From: Solirubrobacteraceae bacterium | Lineage (GTDB): Bacteria > Actinomycetota > Thermoleophilia > Solirubrobacterales > Solirubrobacteraceae | Length of the DNA: 64,000 nucleotides | Assembly: GCA_016462625.1 (NCBI GenBank) | Contig: JAEMSV010000004.1 | Coordinates: 1 to 64,000, forward strand | Direction: 5' to 3' | Part shown: piece by piece, positions 1 through 10,519 of the stretch | How positions within the stretch are numbered: the stretch's first letter is position 1 | Layout of the letters: every line of letters begins with the position of its first letter | The notes under the pieces: generated by a model | Told to the model about the DNA's origin: nothing | Seen by the model: the letters and a program-made list of their open reading frames with translations, nothing else | The model's database searches: none | Program-made: the position numbers and the translations under genes

Positions 1-869
1 GCCGCATCGGCGGCCAGCTCGTGGATGCCCTGCTGGACCGCGGCGACGAGGTGACGATCCTCACGCGATCGCCCGATCGCGCGCCCGAGCGGGTCAACGC
101 GTTTCGCTGGGACCCCCAGGCGGAGGCGGCGCCGGCGGATGCGCTGACGGGCCGTGACGCGGTGGTCCACCTCGCCGGCGAGGACGTCGGCCAGCGCTGG
201 AGCGCCTCCGTGAAGCGGGAGATCCGGGAGTCGCGCGAGGTGGGCACCCGCAACCTCGTGGCCGGGATCGCTGCCGCGGGGACACGGCCTCCCCTGCTGG
301 TGTCCGCGTCCGCGTCGGGGTACTACGGTCCGCACGGAGACGAGCCCATCGACGAGCGCGCCGCGCCCGGGGACGACTTCCTCGCGGAGGTCTGCGTGGT
401 CTGGGAACGCGAGGCCGAGGCAGCCGCCGAGCTCGGCACACGGGTCATCCGCGTCCGCACCGGGATCGTCCTCGACGCCGGCGGCGGCGCGCTGCAGAAG
501 ATGCTGCCCCCGTTCAAGCTCGGCGCAGGCGGCCCAATCGCCGGCGGCCGTCAGTACATGCCGTGGATCGCCCTCGACGACCTCGTCGGCCTCTACCTCG
601 CCGCGATCGACTCCACCTCGTTCAGCGGCGCCGTCAACGGCAGCGCCCCGAACCCGGTGACGAACAAGGAGTTCGGCAAGGCGCTGGGCCGGGCCCTGCA
701 CCGCCCCGCCGTTGCGCCCGTCCCCGGCTTCGCGATCAAGCTCCTCTTCGGCGAGATGAGCCAGATCGTGACGACCGGCGTGCGGATGGTCCCCGGCCGG
801 GCGCCGGAGCTGGGCTACGAGTTCCAGCACGCAGACCTGGACGGAGCGCTGCGCGCCGCGCTCGACTGA
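1..869 (+). CDS. TIGR01777-family NAD(P)-dependent epimerase (5' truncated)
   Basis: Extended short-chain dehydrogenase of the TIGR01777/YfcH type. The frame is open to the window edge, and the residues before the GTG at 21 (RIGGQLVDALLDRGDEV) continue a typical Rossmann N-terminus, so the true start lies outside the window. Visible: a conserved segment VHLAGEDV, the active-site strand SASASGYYG, a conserved VRTGIVLDAGGG segment, and a C-terminal part with MPWIALDDLVGLY. YfcH-like proteins are predicted nucleotide-sugar-like epimerases of unproven substrate. The gene converges on the acyl-CoA dehydrogenase gene, with a strong hairpin in between. Family call is firm; the biological role is unknown. 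Confidence 0.88.
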   Translation, partial: RIGGQLVDALLDRGDEVTILTRSPDRAPERVNAFRWDPQAEAAPADALTGRDAVVHLAGEDVGQRWSASVKREIRESREVGTRNLVAGIAAAGTRPPLLVSASASGYYGPHGDEPIDERAAPGDDFLAEVCVVWEREAEAAAELGTRVIRVRTGIVLDAGGGALQKMLPPFKLGAGGPIAGGRQYMPWIALDDLVGLYLAAIDSTSFSGAVNGSAPNPVTNKEFGKALGRALHRPAVAPVPGFAIKLLFGEMSQIVTTGVRMVPGRAPELGYEFQHADLDGALRAALD

Positions 870-892
870 CGGCTGCTCGCGACCTGACACGG

Positions 893-940
893 TCGAACGT
901 CGAGATTCCGGGGTCAGAGCCCCGGAATCTCAACGTTCGA
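893..940. terminator. Long inverted repeat between convergent genes (probable bidirectional terminator)
   Basis: Two 21-nt arms (893-913 and 920-940) pair with a single mismatch around a 6-nt loop (tcagag). Just outside them CCTGAC (883-888) pairs with GTCAGG (949-954). It lies between the stop codons of two convergent genes, so it can fold on either strand as a terminator stem. There is no clear T-tract. A REP-like dispersed repeat is the alternative. Confidence 0.6.
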
Positions 941-949
941 TGCTCTGGG

Positions 950-1966
950 TCAGGCCGTGATGGCCGCCCGGGCGTTCGCGGCCGCCATCTTCGCGGCCCG
1001 CGCCCGGTGCTCCCCGGCGCCACCGAGCAGCACGGCGTCGAGCTGTGCGCGCTTGTAGCGCCAGTGCACGTCGGCCTCCCACGTGAAGCCGATGCCGCCG
1101 TGGGCCTGAATCGCGCTCGCAGTGACCTCACGGCCCGCGTCGCTCGCCGTGGCCTTCGCCATGGCGGCGGCCTCGTGCAGCCGCTCGGGTGCCGCGTCCG
1201 CGGACCATGCCGCCTGGGACGTCAGCGTCCGTGCGCGCTCGGTGTCCAGCAGCATCTGCGCGCAGCGGTGCGCGACCGCCTGGAAGGCGCCCACCGGCGT
1301 GCCGAATTGCTTGCGCTCCTTCACATAGGCGACGGTCATCTCCGTCGCGCCGCTGCAGACGCCGACGAGCTCGGCCGAGATGGCGACGAGCGCGCGGTCC
1401 ACGCCCGCCGTCACGTCGCCGGGCAGCGGCTCGCCGGTCCCGCTGACCTTCGCCGCAGGCCGGGTCGGGTCGATCGCGTCGACGGGCTCGATCGTCGCAT
1501 CGGTCGCCGCAAGCACCGACGCGGCGTCACCGGAGGCCTCGACGAACACGATCACGTCCGCGTCCGCGCCACCGATAACGAGATCCGCCGATCCCACGGA
1601 GGCGACCGCACCCACGGCCCGGCCGGCTGCCAACTCCGGAAGCCAGCGGGCGCGCTGCTCGTCGCTGCCGCCCTGCTCGATGATCGCGGCCGCAGCCACC
1701 GTCGGCAGGAACGGCACCGGCGCGATCGCGCGGCCCAGCTCCTCGCAGAGGATCGCCAGCTCGACGAGGCCGAGGCCCTGGCCGCCGTGCTCCTCGGCGA
1801 TCGCGATGCCCGGCCAGCCAATGTCGCCGAGTTCCTTCCAGAGCGCGGCGTCGGTCGTCTTCGCCTCTGCCGCCTCGCGGACCTTCTCGGCGCTCGCGCG
1901 TTCTGCGATCAGGTCGCGTGCGGTGCGCTGGATGTCCTGCTGGTCGTCGTTCAGTCCGAAGTCCAT
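950..1966 (-). CDS. Acyl-CoA dehydrogenase, short subunit (FadE28-like)
   Basis: FAD-dependent acyl-CoA dehydrogenase, 338 aa, introducing the alpha-beta double bond into an acyl-CoA thioester. N-terminal helical domain (residues about 1-110), poorly conserved middle, and C-terminal domain with the family patterns YVKERKQFGTPVGAFQA and IQAHGGIGFTWEADVHWRYKRA. The length of 338 aa beside a 381-aa partner resembles the alpha2beta2 FadE28/FadE29 (ChsE1/ChsE2) pairs of actinobacterial steroid side-chain degradation; that substrate is inference. It begins 17 nt after the partner's stop, so the two are almost certainly co-transcribed with the upstream TetR gene. Confidence 0.88.
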   Translation of the reverse strand: MDFGLNDDQQDIQRTARDLIAERASAEKVREAAEAKTTDAALWKELGDIGWPGIAIAEEHGGQGLGLVELAILCEELGRAIAPVPFLPTVAAAAIIEQGGSDEQRARWLPELAAGRAVGAVASVGSADLVIGGADADVIVFVEASGDAASVLAATDATIEPVDAIDPTRPAAKVSGTGEPLPGDVTAGVDRALVAISAELVGVCSGATEMTVAYVKERKQFGTPVGAFQAVAHRCAQMLLDTERARTLTSQAAWSADAAPERLHEAAAMAKATASDAGREVTASAIQAHGGIGFTWEADVHWRYKRAQLDAVLLGGAGEHRARAAKMAAANARAAITA

Positions 1967-1982
1967 GTCGATTCTCCCCGGG

Positions 1983-3128
1983 TTACGCCGCGGCCTTGAG
2001 CCGGGGCAGGCCGAGCACCCGCTCGGCGACGATGTTCTTCAGGATCTCCGTCGTGCCGCCCTCGATCGTGTTGCCGCGGGCGCGCAGGAGCTCGTAGCTC
2101 CACGTGTTGCCGTAGGTCAGCGCCTCGGGGCCGAGGATGTCGGCCGACAGCTGCGCGACCCGCTGGTTCGTGTCTGACCACAGCCACTTCACCAGCGAGC
2201 CCTCAGGGCCCGGCTGGCCGTACTTCTCGACATCCGTCAGGCCCTTCCAGGCGAGGAGGCGGATCGACTCGCAGCGGGAGTGCAGGTCGCCCAGCTCGCT
2301 CGCGTACGTATCGAGCAGACCGCGTTCCGCCGTGGCGGCGAGCAGGTCGTCTAGGTACTGGCGCAGGCGCACCTGCAGCGCGAAGCCGAGGCCCGCGCGC
2401 TCGTTCATGAGCGTCGTCAGCGCGACCTTCCAGCCGTTGCCGACCCCGCCGACCACGTTCTCATCGGGGATCCGCGCCTCCTCGAGGAAGAGCTCGTTGA
2501 ACTCCGCCTCGCCGGTGATCTGCTTCAGGGGACGCACGGTGACGCCCGGCGTCTCCATGTCGAGCAGGAAGTACGTGAGGCCCTTGTGCTTGGCGACCTC
2601 GGAGTCGGTGCGCGTGACGAGCATGCACCACTTGCTCCACTGCGCGGCGCTCGTCCAGACCTTCTGCCCGGTGACGACCCACTCGTCGCCGTCCTTGACG
2701 GCCTTCGTCTGCAGGGCGGCGAGGTCGGAGCCGGCGCCCGGCTCGGAGAAGCCCTGGCACCAGATCTCCTCACCCGACAGGATCGGGTTGAGGTAGCGCT
2801 GCTTCTGCTCCTCGGTGCCCCACACCATCAGGGTGGGACCACCCATCAATAAGCCGAGCACGTTGGCGGGCAGCGGCACGCGCGCGCGACCGAGCTCCTC
2901 GTAGTAGATCGCCGACTCGGTCAGCGTCGCGCCGCGACCGCCGAACTCCTTCGGCCATGCCGGCGCGACCCAGCCGCCGTCGTAGAGCTGACGCTGCCAG
3001 TCCGTGCGCCAGAAGAAGCCGGCTTCGTCGCCGCCCTCGGTCGGCTCGGGCGGCGGCTCGTTCTCAGACAGCCAGCCGCGGAGCTCGTCGCGGAACGCCA
3101 GTTCCGACTCGGAGAACGTCAGGTCCAT
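1983..3128 (-). CDS. Acyl-CoA dehydrogenase, long subunit (FadE29-like)
   Basis: FAD-dependent acyl-CoA dehydrogenase, 381 aa. Seen: the FAD/substrate loop CQGFSEPGAGSDLAALQT (about residues 134-151), the beta-domain GQKVWTSAAQWSKWC, and a C-terminal segment NTIEGGTTEILKNIVAERVLGLPR-like that carries the region of the catalytic glutamate in this family. It probably forms a heteromer with the 338-aa protein encoded directly downstream. Its ATG overlaps the end of the TetR gene by 10 nt and is preceded by GAGGAGG at good spacing, so translation is likely coupled to the regulator. Substrate (fatty acid, sterol side chain or other) cannot be told from sequence. Confidence 0.9.
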   Translation of the reverse strand: MDLTFSESELAFRDELRGWLSENEPPPEPTEGGDEAGFFWRTDWQRQLYDGGWVAPAWPKEFGGRGATLTESAIYYEELGRARVPLPANVLGLLMGGPTLMVWGTEEQKQRYLNPILSGEEIWCQGFSEPGAGSDLAALQTKAVKDGDEWVVTGQKVWTSAAQWSKWCMLVTRTDSEVAKHKGLTYFLLDMETPGVTVRPLKQITGEAEFNELFLEEARIPDENVVGGVGNGWKVALTTLMNERAGLGFALQVRLRQYLDDLLAATAERGLLDTYASELGDLHSRCESIRLLAWKGLTDVEKYGQPGPEGSLVKWLWSDTNQRVAQLSADILGPEALTYGNTWSYELLRARGNTIEGGTTEILKNIVAERVLGLPRLKAAA

Positions 3129-3721
3129 GGTTCCTCCTCAGAGGCGAACCGCACGCAGCAGCCCACCAGGGTCTCCTCGAGTTCCCGGACGTCGCGCCCG
3201 GCCCGCACCGAAGCGTGGGCCAGCTCGTCCACGCCCGAGGCGAGGACGAACAGGGCATCGTCCGGTGGCGCGGGCCGGCCGGACTTGGCCAGGCTCGCGC
3301 CGTATCGCGCGGCGAAGCGCCGCAGCACGTCATCGCGTTCGGTGGCGATCGCCCGCGTCTCGGCGAGGAAGACCCGCGCGAAGCGGGGCTCATCGACGAG
3401 GGCGGTCAGATACGCCCGCAGGCCGAGCCGCAGCTCGTCGCGCCAGTCCGCCGCACCGCGCACCGCGTCGGTCACGCGGCGCTCGAGCACCTCGGTCCCG
3501 ACCAGGTAGGCAGCGGCGAAGCACGCCTGCTTGCTCTCGAACAGCTCGTAGAAGGTGCCCCGCGACACCTTGGCCGTCTTCACGACGTCGGCCACCGTCG
3601 CCGCCTCGTAGCCCTTCGCCGCGACGACGTCGACGATCGCATCGAGCAGGCGGGCACGCTGCGCCCGGTCGCTGAGCAGCGGGCCGACGTCGGGATGGCT
3701 TCCGACGAGCGTTCTCTCCAT
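3119..3721 (-). CDS. TetR-family transcriptional regulator
   Basis: One-component repressor of about 200 aa. The N-terminal helix-turn-helix is clear (TVADVVKTAKVSRGTFYELFESKQACF, about residues 42-68 when read through its segments), followed by a variable all-helical ligand domain. I place the start at the ATG at 3721 rather than the in-frame TTG one codon upstream. It is the first gene of a three-gene unit with the two acyl-CoA dehydrogenases and overlaps the next gene by 10 nt, so it most likely controls acyl-CoA oxidation and is self-regulated, with an acyl-CoA as plausible effector (inference). The 9-bp direct repeat at 3724-3753 is a candidate operator. Confidence 0.88.
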   Translation of the reverse strand: MERTLVGSHPDVGPLLSDRAQRARLLDAIVDVVAAKGYEAATVADVVKTAKVSRGTFYELFESKQACFAAAYLVGTEVLERRVTDAVRGAADWRDELRLGLRAYLTALVDEPRFARVFLAETRAIATERDDVLRRFAARYGASLAKSGRPAPPDDALFVLASGVDELAHASVRAGRDVRELEETLVGCCVRFASEEEPWT

Positions 3722-3723
3722 CA

Positions 3724-3753
3724 ACGCGTACCCTACGGGTTCAGACGCGTACC
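3724..3753. promoter_or_regulatory. Direct repeat upstream of the TetR gene, candidate operator
   Basis: ACGCGTACC occurs at 3724-3732 and again at 3745-3753, 21 bp apart (two helical turns), immediately upstream of the TetR start codon. TetR proteins more often bind palindromes, so this is only a candidate site. Confidence 0.3.
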
Positions 3754-3782
3754 TGTCGAGTACAGCTGGATGGATCAGTCAT

Positions 3783-5048
3783 CTAGCGTGGCGCGTCGAC
3801 GGCGCGCTCGAAGTCGAGCTCGCCGTCTGCGATCCGCCAGATCCCGTACCGGCGCAGCGACGTGTCGCCGCGCTCGTCGATCGTGAAGTCGCCGAGCACC
3901 GAATCGCGGACGTCCAGCCCGAAGAACTGGTCGGTGACCGCCTGCCGCAAGTTGCCCTCGGGGCCCGCCTCGCGGATGGTGTGCATCAGCGTGCTCATGC
4001 CGGCGTAGGCGTAGATCGCCATCGGTGATGGCACATGCCCGAAGCGCGTCTCGAAGCGGGCCGCGAATCGCCGCCCCTTCTCCGTGTAGTCCCCCACGCC
4101 GACGCCCGGGGACGTCAGCCACGTCGTCCGGGCCGCCCGGTCGCCGATCGCCGACACGAACGTGTTGACCACGAGCGCGTCGCCGCCCACGAGCGGAAGC
4201 CGCGGGTTCACGGCGGCGACGTCGCGGAAGAGCTGCACCGCGCCGTTGCGCACCGAGCCGCCGTATACGAACGCACCCGGCCGCTTCTGCTGCAGGTTGG
4301 TGGCCAGCGACTCGTAGTCGTCGGCCGCCGGCTGCACCGAGTCATCACCGACGATCTCCATGCGTGCGGCCTCCGCGGCCTTGCGCACCTGCGCGATCAG
4401 GCCCTTGCCGTACAGGCTGCGGTCGTTCGTGAGGTACACCGACTTGGCGCCCTGCTTCCGCAGGAGGTCCACGATCACCCGCCCCTGCAGGTCGTCGGCG
4501 GGCACGACTCGGCCGAAGTTCCGGCGTCCCGACGGGTAGTACTTCTCGGGCTCGCCCTTCGCGACACCCCCACGACGGGTCAGGCCGACGTACGTGCTCG
4601 CGGGGCTGACCTGCAGCAGCTCGGCCTCATTGAGGATCGGGATCGAGAGCGCCGAGGCGTCGGAGTCCCACTCCCCCAGCACCGCGATCGCGTTCCGGTC
4701 ACGCGCGGCGTCGGTGGAGTTGTCGAGGGTGCGCTCGCGATCCCAGCCACCAGCTTCGGCGCTGGCGTCGTCGAGCACCACCAGGTTGATGGTGAACGCC
4801 CCGACCCGGCCACCCTCGTCAGCGAGCGCGAGCTTGATGGCGTCGACGGCGTCCTGCGATTCCTCGCGCATCTCGCCCTGCAGCGGAACGCTCGCGTAGA
4901 TCGTCAGCGTGCGGCTGCCACTCACGCCGTCCTTGGGCGGCTCCGGCTCGTCCGAGCCACACCCCGCGAGGAGCGCCACCAGGAGGACCGTCGTACCCAC
5001 GACGAGGAGCAGCGCCGGCAATCGGAGAAAGGACGCAACCCGGAACAT
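3783..5048 (-). CDS. ABC transporter substrate-binding lipoprotein (LivK-like, second copy)
   Basis: Type I periplasmic-binding-fold protein of 421 aa that would capture a branched-chain amino acid or related ligand outside the membrane. The signal peptide ends in a lipobox (LLAGC, Cys30), so it is a lipoprotein. The mature part begins with TIYASVPLQGEMREES, contains the ligand-pocket region ASALSIPILNEAELLQVSPASTYVG, and ends with a VLGDFTIDERGDTSLRRYGI segment shared with the LivK paralogue at 9093-10370. It is the last gene of the liv unit, 46 nt after the 78-aa membrane protein. A duplicate binding protein suggests a second ligand specificity for the same permease. Confidence 0.9.
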   Translation of the reverse strand: MFRVASFLRLPALLLVVGTTVLLVALLAGCGSDEPEPPKDGVSGSRTLTIYASVPLQGEMREESQDAVDAIKLALADEGGRVGAFTINLVVLDDASAEAGGWDRERTLDNSTDAARDRNAIAVLGEWDSDASALSIPILNEAELLQVSPASTYVGLTRRGGVAKGEPEKYYPSGRRNFGRVVPADDLQGRVIVDLLRKQGAKSVYLTNDRSLYGKGLIAQVRKAAEAARMEIVGDDSVQPAADDYESLATNLQQKRPGAFVYGGSVRNGAVQLFRDVAAVNPRLPLVGGDALVVNTFVSAIGDRAARTTWLTSPGVGVGDYTEKGRRFAARFETRFGHVPSPMAIYAYAGMSTLMHTIREAGPEGNLRQAVTDQFFGLDVRDSVLGDFTIDERGDTSLRRYGIWRIADGELDFERAVDAPR

Positions 5049-5094
5049 CGAATCCGCGACCCTAGTACACAGGGACCACGGGACCGGCCTCGGC

Positions 5095-5331
5095 CTACTG
5101 ACCGCCTCGCCCGAAGGCCCCGAGGGCCTTCCAGTCCGAGCCCTCGCGCGCGGGCCAGAGCAGCCAGATGATGACCCCGAGCGGGACGAGGATCAGCCCC
5201 GTTGCGATGCCGTACTTCTCCTGGAAGCCCTTGCGCGCGGCGATCCAGCCGCAGATGGCCGAGCAGATGAGCCACCCGAACAGCAGGTAGAGGGCGGTGA
5301 CGCCGATTGCGTCTGCGAGCACGAGGGTCAT
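5095..5331 (-). CDS. Small membrane protein (78 aa) in the liv operon
   Basis: Two hydrophobic segments (about residues 8-30 and 42-60) separated by a short polar stretch AARKGFQEKYGIA; the C-terminus is hydrophilic and glycine-rich. Its ATG overlaps the livF stop in an ATGA, so it is translationally coupled to the transporter ATPase and is probably a genuine gene. I do not recognise a family with confidence; it looks like small two-TM proteins of actinobacterial transporter operons. A role as an accessory of the liv permease is a guess from position only. Confidence 0.75.
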   Translation of the reverse strand: MTLVLADAIGVTALYLLFGWLICSAICGWIAARKGFQEKYGIATGLILVPLGVIIWLLWPAREGSDWKALGAFGRGGQ

Positions 5332-6031
5332 GCGCCGAGATAGGCCTTCTGCACATCGGGGTTCTCGCGCAGCTTCGCCGACTCATCGCTGAGTACCACC
5401 GCGCCCGTCTCCAACACGTACGCTCGCTGGGACACGCCGAGCGCGAAGTTCGCGTTCTGCTCGACCAGCAGGATCGTCGTGCCCTGCTGGTTGATCTCGG
5501 CGATCGTCTCGTAGATCCGCTCGACGAGGATCGGGGCGATGCCCATGCTCGGCTCGTCCAGCAGCAGCAGCTTGGGGCGCGCCATGAGAGCCCGCCCGAT
5601 CGCGAGCATCTGCTGCTCGCCGCCGCTCATCGTGCCCGCCTTCTGCTTCGAGCGCTCCTCCAGCCGGGGGAACAGCTCGTAGACCCGGGCGCGATCGGAC
5701 TCGATGTCCTTGTCCCGGCGCAGATACGCGCCCATGTCGAGGTTCTCGGCGACCGTCATGCGCTGGAAGCACCGCCGCCCCTCGGGCGCCTGTGAGATCC
5801 CGCGCGAGACGATGTCCTGTGGCGCGACGCGGCCGATCTCCTTGCCCTCGAACGTGATCGAGCCGCGACGCGGCGCGTTCAGCCCGCTGATCGACCGCAG
5901 CGTCGTGGACTTCCCGGCGCCGTTGGAGCCGATGAGGGTCACGCACTCCCCCTCCTCGACGGTGAGCGACACGCCCCGCAGCGCCTGGATCGCGCCGTAG
6001 TAGGTCTCGACGTTCTCGAGCACGAGCATGC

Positions 6032-6035
<4 letters not shown>
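5328..6035 (-). CDS. livF: Branched-chain amino-acid ABC transporter ATP-binding protein LivF
   Basis: ATPase subunit of about 235 aa on the cytoplasmic face of the Liv permease. Walker A GSNGAGKST, Q-loop, signature TMSGGEQQMLAIGRALM, Walker B LLLLDEPSMGI and the switch histidine region are all present; LVLENVETYYGAIQALRGVSL is the typical LivF N-terminus. Overlaps livG by 4 nt (ATGA) at its start and the 78-aa gene by 4 nt at its end. An alternative start is the ATG two codons downstream. Confidence 0.95.
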
Positions 6036-6822
<787 letters not shown>

Positions 6823-6826
<4 letters not shown>

Positions 6827-7955
6827 GGCTCCACCAGGTCCAGTTCGGTATCGCCGGCGCCAATCCCCTCTTCGAGCTCCATCTTCCGGCGTCTCTCCGG
6901 GATCAGGCCCTCGGGTCTCAGGATCATCATGAAGACGAGCAGGAACCCGAAGATGCCGAACGACAGCTCGGTCAGGTCGAACTCCAAGCCCACCTTGCTC
7001 GGCACGTTGTTCAACACATCCGGGATCAGCCGGTAGTTGATGAACGTCAGCGCCACGGCGCCGAGGACGACGCCCCAGATCGATCCGAGACCGCCGAGGA
7101 TCACCATCGCCAGGACGAAGATCGAGAAGCTGAACTGGAACTGGTCGGCGTTGACGGTGTTCAGGTAGCTCGCGAGGAACGCGCCGGAGACGCCGCCGAA
7201 CGCGGCGCCGGTGCCGTAGGCGTAGAGCTTCGTCTTGACCGCCGGGATCCCCATCGAGACAGCGGCGACCTCGTCCTCGCGCAGCGCGATCCACGCGCGC
7301 CCGAGCCGGCTGTCCCGCAGCCGGAAGTTCACGAACAGCACGACGAGCACCAGGAAGAGGGCGAACCAGTACCAGGGCCGCAGGTTCAGGGCCTGGAACG
7401 GCTCGAGGAACGGCAGATCGATCTTGTCGACCGGCGTGATGCCCTGACGGCCGGCGGTCAGTGGGAAGCCCTCGGAGAACTTCACCTCGTCGCCGTTGAT
7501 CGCGATCCGGCCGATGATCTCGCCGAACGCCAGCGTGACGATCGCGATGTAGTCGCCGCGCAGGCGCAGCGTCGGCAGGCCGATGATGATGCCCGCGATG
7601 GTCGTGAACACCATCGCCGCGACAAGCACGAGCAGGAAGTTGATGTGCACGCCCGGGAGGTTCGAGGCGAACCCGGTCACGGCGATGTGGACATCCGCGT
7701 CGGCGTAGAAGCCCGACGCGAGCCAGCCTGTCGTGTACGCGCCGATCGCGAAGAACGCGACGTAGCCGAGGTCGAGCAGGCCCGCGAAGCCGACGATGAT
7801 GTTCAGGCCGAGCGCCATCACGACGTAGGCCAGTGCCAGCGTGCAGTCGTCGATAAAGCCGCTCAGCGGGTTGAAGAACAGCGGCAGGATGATGATGACG
7901 AGCAGGCCTGCGGCGAACGCGCCGATCTGCAACGCCTTGCGGTTGTCGACGCGGC

Positions 7956-7959
<4 letters not shown>
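6823..7959 (-). CDS. livM: Branched-chain amino-acid ABC transporter permease LivM
   Basis: Inner-membrane permease of 378 aa with about nine hydrophobic segments. The family core GLNIIVGFAGLLDLGYVAFF and the late EAA-like loop RAWIALREDEVAAVSMGI, which contacts the ATPases, are seen. Start is the ATG at 7959 overlapping the livH stop (ATGA); its stop overlaps the livG start. The C-terminus is a hydrophilic tail with ERRRKMELEEG. Forms the translocation path with LivH. Confidence 0.95.
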
Positions 7960-9014
<1,055 letters not shown>

Positions 9015-9042
9015 GTCCGTATCAGCGGTCAGAGATGACGGG

Positions 9043-9078
9043 CACGTCGCCCGGGGCTTCCTCGCCCCGGGCGACGTG
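9043..9078 (-). terminator. 14-bp perfect stem between livK and livH (attenuating hairpin)
   Basis: CACGTCGCCCGGGG at 9043-9056 is perfectly complementary to 9065-9078 with an 8-nt loop. It sits in the 78-nt gap after the livK stop and before livH, with no T-tract. Such intercistronic stems after binding-protein genes commonly stabilise the upstream message or limit read-through, giving more binding protein than permease; that role is inferred here. Confidence 0.6.
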
Positions 9079-9092
9079 AACCGACAGCTGGA

Positions 9093-10370
9093 TCAGCCGC
9101 CGGTCTCCGCCTTGATCGTCTTGGAGAACGTCGGCTCGCCGTCCTTGACCACGTACAGGCCATAGGCGGTCAGCGTCGTATCGCCGTTCTCGTCGATCGA
9201 GTAGTTGCCCAACACCGACTCACGGTCCTTGGTGTTGAACAGCGCCTCGAGGACCTTCTCCTTCGAGCCGTCGCCCGAGCGCTCGATGGCGTCGAGCGCG
9301 AGGCTCATCGCCTCGTACCCGTAGATGGCGTACGGGTCCGGCGTCTTGTCGCCGTACGTCTCGGCGAAGTCGCCGAAGAACTCCTGGCCAGACGGCGGGT
9401 AGTCGTCCGGAGACAGCGTGGCCACGGTGCCCTTGAACGTCTTGGAGACGCTGGCGGGCAGGCCACCCTTGGCGGGATCGGTGAACCCGGACTCGACGAC
9501 GCCATCGCCGCCGTAGGTCTTCAGGTCCGGAATCGCGGCGACGAAGTCCTTGTACAGCTGGACCGCGTTGTTCGCCGTGACACCTGCGTAGACGAAGCAG
9601 TCCACGCCCTCGCCCTTGGCGCGCGACGCGAGGGACCGGTAGTTCGGCGCCTTCGGGTCGATGCCCTCGTTGAACACGATGTTCACGCCGGCCGGCTCAG
9701 CGGCCAGCTCGATGTTCCCGGCCAGACCCGCGCCGTAGACCTCCTTGTCGTTGGCCATCGCGACCTTGGTGCACCCGTCCTCCTTCATCGTCGTCACCAG
9801 AGCGGCGCCCTGGATCGTGTCGATGGGGACGATGCGGGTGTAGGTCCGCTTTCCGGTCGGGTAGTACTTGTCGGGCTCGCCCTTCGTCGCGCCCGGCTCG
9901 TCCGTGGTGAGACCCACCGCGGTGTTCGCCGGCGAGATCTGCGGAACAGCGGCCTCGTTGAGAATCGGGATCGACACCGCCGAGGCGCCGGAATTGAACT
10001 CCCCGATGTACACCGCGGCACTGCTGTCCTGCGCGACCTTGCGGGCGTTCTGGGATGTCGCCTCAGGCGTCCAGTTGCCGGCCTGAGCCGTGGAGTCGTC
10101 GAGGGATTCGTACTTGACGGTGATGTTGCCGGCCTTGTTGTTCGCCTGCTTCAGCGCGAGCTTGATGCCGTCGACCATCGCCGTGGTCTGCGGACGCGAG
10201 GCGCCCTGCAGCGGCAGGCTGGAATACACGTTCACCGTGCCGCCGGAGGTCTCCCCCGACGCCGACGTTGAACTGCCGCCGCTGTCGCTGTCGTCGTCAC
10301 CGCACGCGGCGACGCCGACCGACAAGGCGGCGATAAGGCAGCCGGTGGCTGCCCAGGTACGTGAACGCAA
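9093..10370 (-). CDS. livK: Branched-chain amino-acid ABC transporter substrate-binding lipoprotein LivK
   Basis: Extracellular binding protein of 425 aa, first gene of the liv operon. Signal peptide with lipobox VAAC (Cys23), then a D/S/G-rich linker and the mature fold starting near VNVYSSLPLQGASRPQTTAM. Pocket region GASAVSIPILNEAAVPQISPANTAVG and a C-terminal VLGNYSIDENGDTTLTAYG are shared with the second binding protein at 3783-5048. The start is TTG with a well-placed GAGGAGG. A candidate promoter with a palindrome in its spacer lies about 40 nt upstream. Confidence 0.93.
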   Translation of the reverse strand: MRSRTWAATGCLIAALSVGVAACGDDDSDSGGSSTSASGETSGGTVNVYSSLPLQGASRPQTTAMVDGIKLALKQANNKAGNITVKYESLDDSTAQAGNWTPEATSQNARKVAQDSSAAVYIGEFNSGASAVSIPILNEAAVPQISPANTAVGLTTDEPGATKGEPDKYYPTGKRTYTRIVPIDTIQGAALVTTMKEDGCTKVAMANDKEVYGAGLAGNIELAAEPAGVNIVFNEGIDPKAPNYRSLASRAKGEGVDCFVYAGVTANNAVQLYKDFVAAIPDLKTYGGDGVVESGFTDPAKGGLPASVSKTFKGTVATLSPDDYPPSGQEFFGDFAETYGDKTPDPYAIYGYEAMSLALDAIERSGDGSKEKVLEALFNTKDRESVLGNYSIDENGDTTLTAYGLYVVKDGEPTFSKTIKAETGG

Positions 10371-10407
10371 CTCGTCCCTCCTCAGGGATCGCTTGGTGCT
10401 GATCGCG

Positions 10408-10437
10408 ACTCTAGACCCGGGTCGAGACGTATCGCAA
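10408..10437 (-). promoter_or_regulatory. Candidate livK promoter with palindromic operator in the spacer
   Basis: On the minus strand TTGCGA (10437-10432) and TAGAGT (10413-10408) are separated by 18 bp. The spacer holds the perfect palindrome GACCCGGGTC (10414-10423), directly against the -10 box, a position typical of a repressor site. The match to -35/-10 consensus is moderate (4/6 each). Confidence 0.4.
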
Positions 10438-10487
10438 CAGCGAACCGTCGCAGCCCAGGCCTTCTCGTTCCGACATCAGGTCCAGCG

Positions 10488-10513
10488 TTGACGTGCCCGT
10501 CAGGTGGTAGAAC
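10488..10513 (+). promoter_or_regulatory. Candidate promoter of the phosphofructokinase gene, predicting a leaderless mRNA
   Basis: TTGACG (10488-10493) and TAGAAC (10508-10513) lie just upstream of the ATG at 10520. The spacer of 14 bp is short. A start 7 nt after the -10 box would fall on the A of the ATG, and no convincing Shine-Dalgarno sequence is present, which together suggest a leaderless transcript. Confidence 0.3.
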
Positions 10514-10519
10514 CGCCCA

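Noticed and set aside
563..1999. A 478-codon plus-strand frame over the epimerase end and acyl-CoA dehydrogenase
   Set aside because: Low-complexity Arg-rich translation, opposite a gene with clear motifs.
5095..5331. The 78-aa liv-operon protein as part of LivF or a frameshifted remnant
   Set aside because: It has its own ATG in an ATGA overlap and two clean hydrophobic segments, so a separate gene is more likely.
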